The notes beneath the pieces are model-generated. The model saw only the letters and a program-made list of their open reading frames with translations. It had not been told where the DNA came from and did not search any database. A stretch of DNA of 64,000 bases from CAZQKW01 sp964594075 (GTDB lineage: Bacteria > Desulfobacterota > WTBG01 > CAIYCZ01): NCBI GenBank assembly GCA_964594075.1, contig CAZQKW010000014.1, forward strand, positions 1-64,000, in the 5' to 3' direction. Positions 16,910-26,261 of this stretch are shown here, piece by piece. The position numbers and the translations under genes were made by a program. Position 1 is the first letter of the stretch. The number at the start of each line of letters is the position of its first letter.

Positions 16910-18358
16910 ATGCCGCTTCCGCAGCACAAAACCAAACTGGTGTGCACCATTGGACCGGCGTCTGCGTCTCCCGACGTGTTAGCGCAGATGCTTCTGGCCG
17001 GAATGGACATAGCACGGATCAATTTTTCCCACGGGGATTTTTCCGGCCATAAAAAAGTTATTGAGAATCTTCGCAGCGCATCCCGTCTAACCGGTAAACC
17101 TGTTACCATTATGGCTGATTTGCCGGGCCCCAAGATTCGTATCGGCGAGCTTCGTTCCGAACCGATTGAATTACGGCAGCATGATCGGTTCGTTCTTTCC
17201 ACAAACGATGTTGCGGGAGATGCGCAGCGCGTATCAGTGAACTTTTCAGATCTGCCCCGGGCGGTAAAACCGGGAGACATCATATTTCTTAATGATGGTT
17301 TAATCCAGCTCTCTGTTGAAACCATAACGGCAGAAGACGTTATCTGCACGGTGATGACCGGCGGGGAGCTGCGCTCCCGCAAGGGACTCAATTTGCCCGG
17401 TATTGAACTGGATATAACTGCGTTTACCAAACAGGATGCTGCGTGCCTTGCGTTCGCGCTTGAAAACGGCATTGATGCAATAAGCCAGTCCTTTGTTGAG
17501 TCAGCAGAGGATATTTCAGCGGTGCGTTCTGCTGCACGCACCCTGGGCCACGACCCCTTTATAATCGCAAAAATCGAGCGATCGCGCGCGCTTGACCGCC
17601 TGGAGGAGATATTGGTTGCTGCTGATGCTATCATGATAGCACGCGGCGATCTGGGCGTAGAAATTCCTATAGAAAATATCGCAGTTATTCAGAAGCAGAT
17701 CATCCACCGCGCCAATTGTTTAGGGAAACCGGTGATTACCGCAACGCAGATGCTGGTATCCATGACCGAAAACCGCCGTCCCACGCGGGCAGAGGCTACT
17801 GATGTGGCAAACGCAATTCTTGATGGAACTGATTGCGTAATGCTTTCCGAAGAATCGGCGACCGGCAAATACCCGGTTGAAGCAGTAGCTATGCTCCGAA
17901 AAATTGCAACGGTCACAGAACCGCAGCAACGGCAGTATGCCGTGTGCGATATGTTGAACAGCACCTGCCCTGACAGGACGCACAGCCTTACCGATCTGGT
18001 AGCCTTGAGTATTGAAACAATTTTGGAATATGCGCCAGCTCCGCTGGTTTTCGTTCCTGCGCGAACCGGCGCAACAGCCAGAACAATCGGACGATTCAGG
18101 CTGGCGGCATGGATTGTCGCGGTCAGTCAGAACGAGAAAACGTGTCAACAGCTACGTTTCTCATACGGCGTGTACCCGGTTTTTGAACCGCAGCACCCGG
18201 TTAACTGGAACCATTATATACAAAACTTCCTGCACAACCATGAAGTCCGCGCCGAGGTTGTGCTGTTAGCAGAAGGCCCGTCGGCAGCGCTCCCTGACGC
18301 AAATCATCGCGTAGAAATCGTAACTATGCGTTCTTCTTCATTTAAAGATATTGCGTGA
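16910..18358 (+). CDS. pyk: Pyruvate kinase
   Basis: This protein of about 482 residues converts phosphoenolpyruvate plus ADP to pyruvate plus ATP. Visible motifs are TKLVCTIGPASASPDVLAQM at the N-terminus, ARINFSHGD, the cation/substrate region ADLPGPKIRIGEL, the active-site lysine strand FIIAKIERSRALD, MIARGDLGVEIPIENI and the signature PVITATQMLVSM. The C-terminal allosteric domain contains VPARTGATARTIGRFR. The frame opens at TTG 16850, but promoter hexamers overlap that stretch, so the ATG at 16910 (MPLPQHKTKL) is preferred. It is monocistronic, with repeats on one side. Confidence 0.95.
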   Translation: MPLPQHKTKLVCTIGPASASPDVLAQMLLAGMDIARINFSHGDFSGHKKVIENLRSASRLTGKPVTIMADLPGPKIRIGELRSEPIELRQHDRFVLSTNDVAGDAQRVSVNFSDLPRAVKPGDIIFLNDGLIQLSVETITAEDVICTVMTGGELRSRKGLNLPGIELDITAFTKQDAACLAFALENGIDAISQSFVESAEDISAVRSAARTLGHDPFIIAKIERSRALDRLEEILVAADAIMIARGDLGVEIPIENIAVIQKQIIHRANCLGKPVITATQMLVSMTENRRPTRAEATDVANAILDGTDCVMLSEESATGKYPVEAVAMLRKIATVTEPQQRQYAVCDMLNSTCPDRTHSLTDLVALSIETILEYAPAPLVFVPARTGATARTIGRFRLAAWIVAVSQNEKTCQQLRFSYGVYPVFEPQHPVNWNHYIQNFLHNHEVRAEVVLLAEGPSAALPDANHRVEIVTMRSSSFKDIA

Positions 18359-18421
18359 TTGATTGACTTAAATCAAACCGATCTTTTTTTTTGTTTGTTA
18401 TCTTTTTAGTAAACGCCCATT

Positions 18422-18847
18422 GTGGCAACAATAAGCAAGGACAGAACTATGGGGGCGGGCGCCATTCCACTCAGCATTGAAAAAATTTTAAAGGAACGGC
18501 TTAAAAAAAAGTTTTCGCTAAAAGTTTATTTGGCTGATACCAGCTATGACGGCGAGGGCAAAATTGACGTTTCCTTCCATGGCGGCAATCCGGTTTTTTC
18601 TCCGCCCAAACAGATGGTTCTTAACTACAAACTGGGCACATTAAACGCCACTCAATTCCATAAGGAATACCGTGCATTTCTTGAAAACAGTTTCATCCAG
18701 CATCAATACACCTGGGACCGAATACTGGAGAGCGGTAAAATTGTGCTGGTGTGTTCGTGCAATGGCGTTGATAAACAATGCCATCGACAGGCGTTCATTA
18801 AATTCCTGAAGTTATTCGGAGCAGTATTCAAAGGCACACTGCGCTGA
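18422..18847 (+). CDS. Small protein with a DUF488-like cysteine-histidine motif
   Basis: The 141-residue protein ends with VLVCSCNGVDKQCHRQAFIK, which resembles the C-x(n)-CHR motif near the C-terminus of DUF488 proteins. The upstream beta strand and Y-x4-L-x-F-like helix are compatible. DUF488 proteins have no established reaction. It follows pyk by 63 bases on the same strand without an obvious terminator between them and may be co-transcribed. The start could be 18422 or the internal ATG at 18449. Confidence 0.6.
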   Translation: MATISKDRTMGAGAIPLSIEKILKERLKKKFSLKVYLADTSYDGEGKIDVSFHGGNPVFSPPKQMVLNYKLGTLNATQFHKEYRAFLENSFIQHQYTWDRILESGKIVLVCSCNGVDKQCHRQAFIKFLKLFGAVFKGTLR

Positions 18848-18851
18848 ATTA

Positions 18852-18903
18852 ATTGCGATTCTTCGCTTCGTTCCGAATGACACCGCTTTAGTTCAGAATG
18901 ACC
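18852..18903 (+). repeat. Dispersed repeat A, copy 4 (short)
   Basis: GATTCTTCGCTTCGTTCCGA followed by ATGACACCG and a second half-copy GTTCAGAATGACC. It is joined directly to repeat C at 18902. Confidence 0.6.
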
Positions 18904-18947
18904 GGTTTCATGCCTCTTGACCCCGCCTTGTGGCGGGGAGCTTCACT
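18902..18947 (-). repeat. Dispersed hairpin repeat C, copy 2
   Basis: This is the reverse complement of the unit at 13408-13455: CCGGTTTCATGCCTC, then CCCCGCC/GGCGGGG arms, then AGCTTCAC. It lies between two convergent genes and could serve as a two-way terminator. Confidence 0.65.
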
Positions 18948-18963
18948 CTTTTCCCGCTGTCTG

Positions 18964-20883
18964 CTATACAACCTTGTCCCTAAGTGCCGGTATAATATCA
19001 ACGAGATTAAGGTCTTTCAGTTTTTCCTGCTTCAACAAGCCGGTATTTCTATCCCAGCCCCTGAGCTCGTAGTATTCATCCAGCATTTTTTCAAAGTGCG
19101 CTCTATCCACCGCTTTGCCTTTGCGTGATATGATCGTATCGCCTCCGCCTGGAAGCAATAATTCAGGATTGTGCATGCCAAACACATCCGCGATAGGTTC
19201 CACCCGTTCAATGAATTGAGAATCCGGAAGACAATCATCTGCCCTGCCCTTTTTACCGCTTCTGAGCAGGATAGCTCGATTTAAATTAAAAATTCTTTCT
19301 GCTGCGCGTTCCCACTCGATCTCGCTCATGTTCTTCCCGGTGACTGCACAAAAGAGCTGCCGTTCAAGATCCGGATCTCCCACATGCTGCGGCGTGCTTG
19401 CGTCATCAAAAACCGGCCACACAAAATCACAAAGTATCAACGATTCTTTGATATATTCGCGGTTTTGTATCTTTACTGCAGACAGCGCTTTTCCCTCAGT
19501 GGTCGTAAAGTCAACTGCGGTTTCACTGCCCCAAAATTTTTTCGCAATCTCCCGCAATACCTGGGTTGAAACATATGATTTTTCTCCGTGCGAGGTATGC
19601 CAGAGCGCCCATTTGGTCAGCGGCTCACACACATGATGCAGTTCTGTTATCATGGGGCGCGGTTCAACTGCATACAGCAATGCCGACTGCAGAAAAACTT
19701 TGGGACCGTAAGGAAAAGGCCGGTCAGCATAGGCAATCTTTTCTGATGCGGCCCCCATCATTGGCGCTGCCCGTGTCACGCCTTGTGCAAGCACATTTCC
19801 AAAGCCCTCCCGTCTGGAAATTTTTTCAAACATACGTTCAAGAAATTCAAGGCTTCCCATCTTGCTGAGCGGCAATTCGCTATCCTTTTCCGAAATTATG
19901 CCTGACTGATAACACTTTTCCAGCCACAATAACAAAAATACTATTTCCAAGACGCAGAACGAATAATCATTAGCCATGGTGGTGGCTATAAAACTTGCTT
20001 CAGTGACTTCACCGTGAAGCTTCTTGTCCCAAAGGCTGTAAAATAGCGGCGTCTGGCACTTGCGAATATCTTCGCGACCGCCAGCACTGCGGTGAAGAGT
20101 CCTCCAGCACCCCATCGGGCAGCCATGACAGTGAACTTTTTTGACCACCGTTGAACCGGGAAGGATAATCGGATTTCCAAACAGATTAAAATATCCCTCG
20201 CCGGTCATCTCCATTACTCGTTTGCGTATCTGCCGTATCTTCTCAGCATCAAAAACCGGAATTGTGGCGGAACCGCATACCGCCACGGCCTTCAGGTTTT
20301 TTGCCCCCATTATTGACCCAAAACCCCGTGAACCGCTGCCCGCCACATCGGTAAAGATGGTGCCGATGCGAGAGCTATTCTCGGCGCCCGGTCCAATGGT
20401 CATGAGTTTGACCTGCTGTCCAGCTTCATTTCTGATTGCTTTCTGTGTCTCGCTATTCTTGGCTCCCCACAAGTGCCGCGCATCTTTAATTTCTACCTTT
20501 TCATCATGTATAAGAAGATACACTGGATATTTTGACCTGCCGGTTATAATAACCCCGTCATAGCCGGCCTTTTTAAGCTCGGCACCCCAGAACCCAGAAA
20601 GGCTTCCGCTGTAAAACATCTCGGGAAACATCAGCGGAGATTTTCCACACGCAGTCCAGCGCGGTGCAGCGGGGGCTGTTGTTGCCGCTAACGGACCGGT
20701 CATAAATATAAGCGGATTGTCCGGATGGAACGCATCGTTATCAAACTGCGCTGCATCCCAGTACAGTTTTTCTCCTATACCGAGACCACCGATAAAACGT
20801 TCGCAATACGTTTCAGTATCCAGCGTGGTGATTGTTCTTTCACTGAGATTAACGCTTAATATTTTACCCATCCATCCATACAT
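18964..20883 (-). CDS. Aldehyde:ferredoxin oxidoreductase family protein
   Basis: The 639-residue protein begins MYGWMGKILSVNLSERTITT and continues FIGGLGIGEKL, the AOR N-terminal domain. AAPRWTACGKSPLMFPEMFY and GSRGFGSIMGAKNLKAVAVC are pterin-binding signatures. The 4Fe-4S cysteines are in VHCHGCPMGCW near residue 250, with a distal cysteine in LILCDFVW. AOR enzymes hold a tungsto- or molybdo-bispterin and pass electrons from aldehyde oxidation to ferredoxin. A clear AGGAGA precedes the start. The length is normal for the family. The substrate cannot be predicted, as several AOR subfamilies act on benzoyl-CoA-type or other compounds. Confidence 0.93.
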   Translation of the reverse strand: MYGWMGKILSVNLSERTITTLDTETYCERFIGGLGIGEKLYWDAAQFDNDAFHPDNPLIFMTGPLAATTAPAAPRWTACGKSPLMFPEMFYSGSLSGFWGAELKKAGYDGVIITGRSKYPVYLLIHDEKVEIKDARHLWGAKNSETQKAIRNEAGQQVKLMTIGPGAENSSRIGTIFTDVAGSGSRGFGSIMGAKNLKAVAVCGSATIPVFDAEKIRQIRKRVMEMTGEGYFNLFGNPIILPGSTVVKKVHCHGCPMGCWRTLHRSAGGREDIRKCQTPLFYSLWDKKLHGEVTEASFIATTMANDYSFCVLEIVFLLLWLEKCYQSGIISEKDSELPLSKMGSLEFLERMFEKISRREGFGNVLAQGVTRAAPMMGAASEKIAYADRPFPYGPKVFLQSALLYAVEPRPMITELHHVCEPLTKWALWHTSHGEKSYVSTQVLREIAKKFWGSETAVDFTTTEGKALSAVKIQNREYIKESLILCDFVWPVFDDASTPQHVGDPDLERQLFCAVTGKNMSEIEWERAAERIFNLNRAILLRSGKKGRADDCLPDSQFIERVEPIADVFGMHNPELLLPGGGDTIISRKGKAVDRAHFEKMLDEYYELRGWDRNTGLLKQEKLKDLNLVDIIPALRDKVV

Positions 20884-20973
20884 ATAAAGATCTCCTTTGT
20901 TAACTAATTTATGTTTCGAGCCATGGATTCTACAACTATTAATTCTAAGTTACCTTATCACAAGTACGAAATT

Positions 20974-23310
20974 TTAATCATTTCTTATATGCGTGAATAA
21001 CAGAAATATACAGCTTGAGAGTTTCAGGAGACCGATAATAAAGCAGGTCTGATATACGCCGGCCAGCGGCAAGAGTAAAGTGCCGGTAAAAAGCGAACCT
21101 CCACAGGCCCCGAGATGGTCTGTTGCATCCACCCAGCCTGCGACTGCCGCGCTGCCATATTGTTTACCAATCAGCATATTACTTACCAGGGGAAATTCAA
21201 GCCCGGTGATAAAGCCGGCTCCAAAAACCAGAAGCATATACAGATACGGCATAATCAGGGCTAAATATTTTTCTGCAAACCCGCCGCCAGAAATATTAAG
21301 TAATCTTATTAAAAAAGGAAGTAAAATTGAATAAATGACAAATATAATCTCAACAATTACAAGAGGTCTTATGTCCTGCCAATTTTGCTGTTCAATGTTT
21401 CTCTTTGCCCAGTATCCACCCAGCGTCAAGCCGAACATAAAAAACCCGACAATCAGGCCGATCATCTGGTAAATATAGCCATATAGATTCTGAAAAGTAA
21501 ATATAAGCACAATTTCAAGCGCCATCCCGGCACATCCCGTGGTGCCGATTGCCCATAATCCATTAAACAAAAAGGGACTTTTGGTACCTCTTTTATGCGA
21601 CCAGATGATTCTGGCAGCGCAGAAAATAATAATAACTAACACAAGACTAAGAACGCTTATTCTGCTTAATTGTTTAATAATACTAACTGCGCCTCTCCCC
21701 GCAGCAATTGTCTCCCACAGGAGCAGATTATAAAAATAGGTGATTGGTCTAAAATCAGTATTGAGCTGCGTATCGGTTTTTTTGTTCAGGGCCTCATTAA
21801 CAAATTCAATCCGTTCAGTTTGCACTAATACTGAAAAAAGCGCCGGTGAAAATGACGGGGATGACTGAATTTTTCTTTCATTAAAGCGTTTTTCAAGTAT
21901 GGAGGCATCAGCGGTTAAGAGATTATGTTGTGAGGCGGCAAAAAAATAGTACCTATCTTCCTGTGGCATAATCAAGAGGTAGGGATATACCGCTTGCAAG
22001 CTTTTATACAAAGACCCGGCATAAGGTGAAATTATTTCCCCCAAATAGACCGCGGAGGAAGGCAAGCCTATGACCATTATACCGCCATCTGCGAGAGTGC
22101 GCTTTACTTCCCGCAAAAACTCTATGGTATAAAACCTGTTAAGCGATGCAGTTGATGGTTCTGGCGTCAGTATTAAAATGAGATTATAGTGTTTTAACGA
22201 ATTTTTTACGAACTTTCTGCCATCTTCAAAACTGATATGAACCCGTGGATTTCTAACCGCTTCTCTGTCATCTGCGGCAAGAACAGGAATTATTAAATTT
22301 ACCATTTCTGCATCAAGCTCCACATAATCAATAGTTTTTACCTTATGTTGCAGGATATTCCTAATAAGTCCGGTGAGCCCGCCGCCAATAACCAGAACAT
22401 GTTGTGGTGATGGATGCTGGCACAGAAAAAGATGTGCGTTCACGGCTGACTGATATTCGTCGGGATAACTGCCAATGAACTGGCCGTCAGTAAAAATATT
22501 ATACTGCCCGCCGTTCCTGGCAATGATAATGTTCTGATAACGGGAATCCCGGGATACAACCAGCGAAAGCTCGTTGTTGAATGTTTTCCACCTGAGCACT
22601 GTTAGATACTCATCCAGCATAGATATGTAACCGCCCGCCGCCAGTGTGCCCCCAATTACTAATAAGGATAAAAGAACTGCGAGCAATCGGATTCGAGCAA
22701 CACCCGTCATATCTATTATTAAATAGCAGACGGCGATTAACCAGAGCATAAGCGCCCCGACGCTAAAGATCTGGAGCGGGCTATAAGACGGTATGAGCAC
22801 AAGCGAGATAATACATCCCCCGACGAGACTTCCTGCCGATTCCCAGACATACACCATGCCGATTCCCGCTGATCCCGTCATGCCGAGATATAAGATTGCT
22901 TTGCAGGCTATGGGAAAAAAATATCCTATTATAAAACTAAAGGGGCACACGCTCAATGCGGTGCCAAAAAGCATTTCCAAAACGGTAAAATGTTCCCCGG
23001 AAGGAACCGCAAGGATTCCTCTGAGCAGGCGCATAACAGGTATCAGCAAGAACGGGAGAAGTGTCAGCACAATAATGACAATAAAAAATATCGTCCCTAT
23101 ATCCGGGACGTGTTGTGCGCGTTTCCCGGAAATGAACGCACCGGCAGTAATGCCCAGAAACCAGCTCCCAAAAATAATCCCGATACACAGCTCATTGCCG
23201 AAAAAAAGCACCAGCAATTCTCTGATAAAAAAAATCTGGGCGCCGATTGCATACGCTCCAACCAGAAGCATGAGCGACGAGAATAAATAATATGCCATGC
23301 AATATGCCAT
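20974..23310 (-). CDS. Spermidine synthase-like protein embedded between transmembrane domains
   Basis: This 778-residue protein has about seven hydrophobic helices at the N-terminus (residues 1-240). A spermidine synthase-like Rossmann domain follows (residues 270-470) with HVLVIGGGLTGLIRNILQHK, the acidic DYVELDAEMVNLI and VHISFEDGRKFVKN. A second block of about seven helices closes it (550-770). Soluble SpeE is about 290 residues, so this is the membrane-fused type seen in many bacteria, whose substrate is unproven. A polyamine or other aminopropyl/methyl transfer at the membrane is possible. A strong promoter precedes it at 23366-23394. Confidence 0.85.
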   Translation of the reverse strand: MAYCMAYYLFSSLMLLVGAYAIGAQIFFIRELLVLFFGNELCIGIIFGSWFLGITAGAFISGKRAQHVPDIGTIFFIVIIVLTLLPFLLIPVMRLLRGILAVPSGEHFTVLEMLFGTALSVCPFSFIIGYFFPIACKAILYLGMTGSAGIGMVYVWESAGSLVGGCIISLVLIPSYSPLQIFSVGALMLWLIAVCYLIIDMTGVARIRLLAVLLSLLVIGGTLAAGGYISMLDEYLTVLRWKTFNNELSLVVSRDSRYQNIIIARNGGQYNIFTDGQFIGSYPDEYQSAVNAHLFLCQHPSPQHVLVIGGGLTGLIRNILQHKVKTIDYVELDAEMVNLIIPVLAADDREAVRNPRVHISFEDGRKFVKNSLKHYNLILILTPEPSTASLNRFYTIEFLREVKRTLADGGIMVIGLPSSAVYLGEIISPYAGSLYKSLQAVYPYLLIMPQEDRYYFFAASQHNLLTADASILEKRFNERKIQSSPSFSPALFSVLVQTERIEFVNEALNKKTDTQLNTDFRPITYFYNLLLWETIAAGRGAVSIIKQLSRISVLSLVLVIIIFCAARIIWSHKRGTKSPFLFNGLWAIGTTGCAGMALEIVLIFTFQNLYGYIYQMIGLIVGFFMFGLTLGGYWAKRNIEQQNWQDIRPLVIVEIIFVIYSILLPFLIRLLNISGGGFAEKYLALIMPYLYMLLVFGAGFITGLEFPLVSNMLIGKQYGSAAVAGWVDATDHLGACGGSLFTGTLLLPLAGVYQTCFIIGLLKLSSCIFLLFTHIRND

Positions 23311-23365
23311 GTCGCGCTGATATAATAAAAACGGTCTAAGCAGGTTACATATAAAAGAAGTTCAA

Positions 23366-23394
23366 ACTATACTGAAAATGTCGCACGGTGTCAA
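23366..23394 (-). promoter_or_regulatory. Sigma-70-type promoter of the spermidine synthase-like gene
   Basis: On the minus strand TTGACA (23389-23394), a 17-base spacer and TATAGT (23366-23371) nearly match the consensus. The predicted start of transcription is about 50 bases upstream of the coding start at 23310. No gene is seen in the rest of the 23311-23688 gap. Confidence 0.68.
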
Positions 23395-23616
23395 TTTACA
23401 TGGGATTTCGGGACATTTTTAAATGTATCTTTGAAATTCAGGTACATTGCATGATAACAAATGCACCGCGCGGAGGGTCGTGATGCTGGCAGATGCACAT
23501 AGTGCAGTGGTAGAGAAAAACCCTCAAACGCTGTTTTATCCGCGCCAATGAAATATTGTAGGCGAAAATCTCCTGATCGGGAAGTTATCCATGAACTGCG
23601 ATTTTAAAATTTTCGC

Positions 23617-23645
23617 TTGCGTTTTAATATCGGAAAAAGTATGTA
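23617..23645 (+). promoter_or_regulatory. Possible promoter of the iron-sulfur flavoprotein gene
   Basis: TTGCGT (23617-23622), a 17-base spacer and TATGTA (23640-23645) stand about 45 bases before the ATG at 23689, which itself has a GGGAGG ribosome binding site. Confidence 0.35.
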
Positions 23646-23688
23646 AGTGTCGTGTCAATATTACATTAACTTGTATTAGGGAGGTCAT

Positions 23689-24267
23689 ATGAAGATTCTG
23701 GGAATTTGTGGCAGTCTGCGCGAGGACAGCAACACCAATAAGCTGGTTAAACAAGTGGCAGAAGCATCAGGTTGTGAGCATGAGCTTATTTATCTGGCAC
23801 AACGCGAAATTAAGCCCTGCACAGGGTGCGCCCATTGTATGATGAATGACGGCGAATGCATCATTAAAGACGGCATGCAGGACTTGTATGATAAGCTGCT
23901 CAGCGCTGATGCGCTAGTTGTCGGTTCGCCGACCTATTTTCTGGACGTTTCCGGCGCGGTCAAATGCTTCATTGACCGCAATATGGCGCTCTATTACCGA
24001 GGCATCGGGCCGGACGCGGAAATTGAAGTGCTGGGCAAACGGCCGCTTTCAGGAAAACCCGCTGTTTCTGTCACAACAGTCGCAGGCAGCGGGCATGAGC
24101 GAACCAGAGAAACGCTCAAAATGTTTCTTGACTACTGCCACAAAATGAAAATTGTGGCTGAACTCGCAGAGCCCGTTGGTATGAATGATGTCTATGATAT
24201 GCCGGAAGTCATGAAGCGCGCTGAAGAGGCGGGGAAAAAACTGGGCGAGGCTCTCAGGAAAAATTGA
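23689..24267 (+). CDS. Iron-sulfur flavoprotein / NADPH-dependent FMN reductase family
   Basis: The 192-residue flavodoxin-fold protein begins MKILGICGSLREDSNTNKLV, the FMN phosphate-binding loop (GSxRxxSxT type). It has the compact cysteine motif PCTGCAHCMMNDGECIIKD that binds a 4Fe-4S cluster in Isf-type proteins, followed by VVGSPTYFLDVSGAVKCFID, which contacts the flavin ring. Such proteins shuttle electrons between ferredoxin and other acceptors, often in anaerobes. The start is set by a strong GGGAGGTC ribosome binding site. It is a single gene facing the next convergent gene at 24328. Confidence 0.9.
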   Translation: MKILGICGSLREDSNTNKLVKQVAEASGCEHELIYLAQREIKPCTGCAHCMMNDGECIIKDGMQDLYDKLLSADALVVGSPTYFLDVSGAVKCFIDRNMALYYRGIGPDAEIEVLGKRPLSGKPAVSVTTVAGSGHERTRETLKMFLDYCHKMKIVAELAEPVGMNDVYDMPEVMKRAEEAGKKLGEALRKN

Positions 24268-24327
24268 TGGAACTACCAATCTGCGCCTCAATGTGCTCAG
24301 GTTGGCGGCAGAGCAGTTCGCTGCCGT

Positions 24328-25026
24328 TCATCGGTCAAAAAATATGTCAAGAGCGCGGATGACGCCGCTCTCTTTACCGAACAGCATTTTGTAGCCCTTT
24401 ACGCCCGGATCATGATCAACAACCGTCTGTAAATATTTTTCAAAGTTAGCTTTGGCTTGATCCAGCGCCGCTCCGCTCAGCGGCGTGGCGTTCTGTGTCA
24501 GGTCAAGAAATAGATTGAGATATTCCCGAAACACACCCAACGCGTCTTCATCCTGCGCTTCTGTAATACGTGCCTGAACGGCGGCAGGGGAAAAAACGCT
24601 TTGAATTTTCCCCTTTACGGTTTCTGCTTTCTGCGTTAAGGATGGATAGCGGCTGCGTATGCGCAGCATCTGGTTAAACAGGGCCGTGTCGTCATGCACC
24701 CCCTCGCCTCCTGCGCGGTGAATATCTGCAATAAACATCCGTTTCTTCCCCATAATGACCGCTTCACAGGAAAAAACCGGCAGATCAAATTCTATCCGCG
24801 GCCGCAGAAAAGTTGAGCGCACGCACATATACACCGGCAAATCAATTTTCATAAACACCACCCGCGAAAACTGCTCGGAGCTGTAAACCTCTCCATCCAC
24901 ACGCACTAATCCCAGTGCTCTCCGGGATCGCTCAGGAAAGGGAAATTTTAAACGGACGGGATTGAGAGTAAATCTTTTCTTAATCTCAGCCAGCGCGATG
25001 GTATGTATGTCTATTAAACTGCTCAT
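24328..25026 (-). CDS. Remote homologue of ferredoxin-dependent bilin reductases, paralogue of the protein at 38932
   Basis: This 232-residue soluble protein aligns by eye with the one at 38932-39723. Shared stretches are FLRPRIEFDLPVFSCEAVIM with GKKRMFIADI (there LLRPNYDYNLPMLSVDIIAI, GGKRVYVLEVID), FREYLNLFLDLTQNATPLS (there FKTYIDAYIEMAQNAQKLN), and a C-terminal FEKYL...LFGKE...FF pattern. The LP-x-hydrophobic strand pair and the C-terminal fG/G-E...F pattern recall the HY2/PcyA fold. This is my inference, and catalytic residues cannot be assigned. It follows the polyferredoxin-type gene by 111 bases on the same strand, which would fit a ferredoxin-dependent enzyme. Confidence 0.5.
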   Translation of the reverse strand: MSSLIDIHTIALAEIKKRFTLNPVRLKFPFPERSRRALGLVRVDGEVYSSEQFSRVVFMKIDLPVYMCVRSTFLRPRIEFDLPVFSCEAVIMGKKRMFIADIHRAGGEGVHDDTALFNQMLRIRSRYPSLTQKAETVKGKIQSVFSPAAVQARITEAQDEDALGVFREYLNLFLDLTQNATPLSGAALDQAKANFEKYLQTVVDHDPGVKGYKMLFGKESGVIRALDIFFDR

Positions 25027-25137
25027 TTCTTCACCTCGTAGATGATGCTATTCGGCAAACACAATTAAAGCCTGCGCGCCTCACGACGTGCAAGCTTTAC
25101 TGAAATCACAATCCTATGGTCAAAGCCAATAAGCGTA

Positions 25138-26247
25138 TTATGCTGCCTTTTTCCCGATCGCCTTTACCCGCGCTTTCTCCTCCGGCGCGCGTCTAAAGGT
25201 AATGACACCATCAAAGGGGCATGCTTCCATACAACTAAAACAAAGACAGCAGGTTGCCGGCATTTCATTATCCTGATTGCGTATATCAATATAGAACGGG
25301 CAGGCTTCCTCAGCCTGGCATTTTTTGCATTGTTTGCACTTTGAACGGTTGTAACGAATGCGCCATATGCTGCCCTGGGCTGCCAGACCACGGTAGGATG
25401 AGAGCCAGCAAAAATGGGTGCACATTTTTCTCCAAGGAAGCAGGAGCGAACCTAAATACAGGCCATACATAAAATAAATAGGATACCAGAGCACGCCGGT
25501 GAGGTCAAAAACTGTCTCCACAAAAAACATGGGAAACCATGCTACCAACAGCGTAAAAGGGAAATACGGCGCATTTTTATCCACCTCGCCACTTATATAC
25601 ATGGCGCTTGAATGGCTCTGTTCGTCAATGGCTTTAGGCAATGAAGGAATGGGGCGCCGGTATCTGAGATTTTTTAAAAGGCTATCTTGCAGCACGGCAT
25701 TCGGGCAGAGCCAGCCGCAGAGCACTCTGCCGAACAGGAACGGGAAAATCGCCACCGTAAACACATGAAACATTCCCCAGAAGAGCAGCGCAACGTTTGA
25801 TCCATAGATAAAGGAATAGGAGGTCGTAACCGCATAGAGCAGCAAAACCGTGAGCTGCACTAAAATGCGGACACTGATAATTCCTAACCGCTCCTTTTTG
25901 GGGGGCGCTTCAACCGTTTTCCCGAAAATAAACAGAATATAGGGAATAATACAGATGATGAATGTGAGGAAAAAGTAGAACCCATTCTGGCCGCTGGGTT
26001 CCTTTTCCATAAGCAGCGAGTAGGTGAATAGTCCTATGATAATCGGCACCGCCCAGATATGCGCGGCAAGCTTTACTCTGCTTACAAAATAGTCTTTATG
26101 AAACAGGCAGAAAAATCCGGCAGCAAGCGCGAACAGGATACTGGGCTGCATGATTTTAGAAAAAAACGTGCCATATAGATACACCACGATTGCTGCGGTA
26201 ATAGCGTATTTGTTGATATTAATAAATCGCTGTTTTGTTAGTTCCAC
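25138..26247 (-). CDS. Polytopic 4Fe-4S polyferredoxin membrane protein (NapH/CcoG-like)
   Basis: The product is about 369 residues with five to six membrane helices, a PFLFGRVLCGWLCPNAVLQD motif (the CxxxCP signature of NapH/RdxA-type proteins), and two 4Fe-4S sites near the C-terminus (CKQCKKCQAEEACPFYIDIR and CCLCFSCMEACPFDG). Such proteins carry electrons across or along the inner membrane. I place the start at the GTG at 26247, preceded by AGGAGG at ideal spacing; the longer frame to 26310 would overlap the upstream gene by 49 bases. It lies in an operon with two membrane proteins upstream and the bilin-reductase-like gene downstream, suggesting it feeds electrons to that protein. Confidence 0.85.
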   Translation of the reverse strand: MELTKQRFININKYAITAAIVVYLYGTFFSKIMQPSILFALAAGFFCLFHKDYFVSRVKLAAHIWAVPIIIGLFTYSLLMEKEPSGQNGFYFFLTFIICIIPYILFIFGKTVEAPPKKERLGIISVRILVQLTVLLLYAVTTSYSFIYGSNVALLFWGMFHVFTVAIFPFLFGRVLCGWLCPNAVLQDSLLKNLRYRRPIPSLPKAIDEQSHSSAMYISGEVDKNAPYFPFTLLVAWFPMFFVETVFDLTGVLWYPIYFMYGLYLGSLLLPWRKMCTHFCWLSSYRGLAAQGSIWRIRYNRSKCKQCKKCQAEEACPFYIDIRNQDNEMPATCCLCFSCMEACPFDGVITFRRAPEEKARVKAIGKKAA

Positions 26248-26261
26248 GGTATGCGTCCTCC

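Noticed and set aside
16885..17634. 249-codon frame antisense to pyk
   Set aside because: It is a mirror frame of a strongly conserved gene; serine/arginine-rich composition is typical of shadows.
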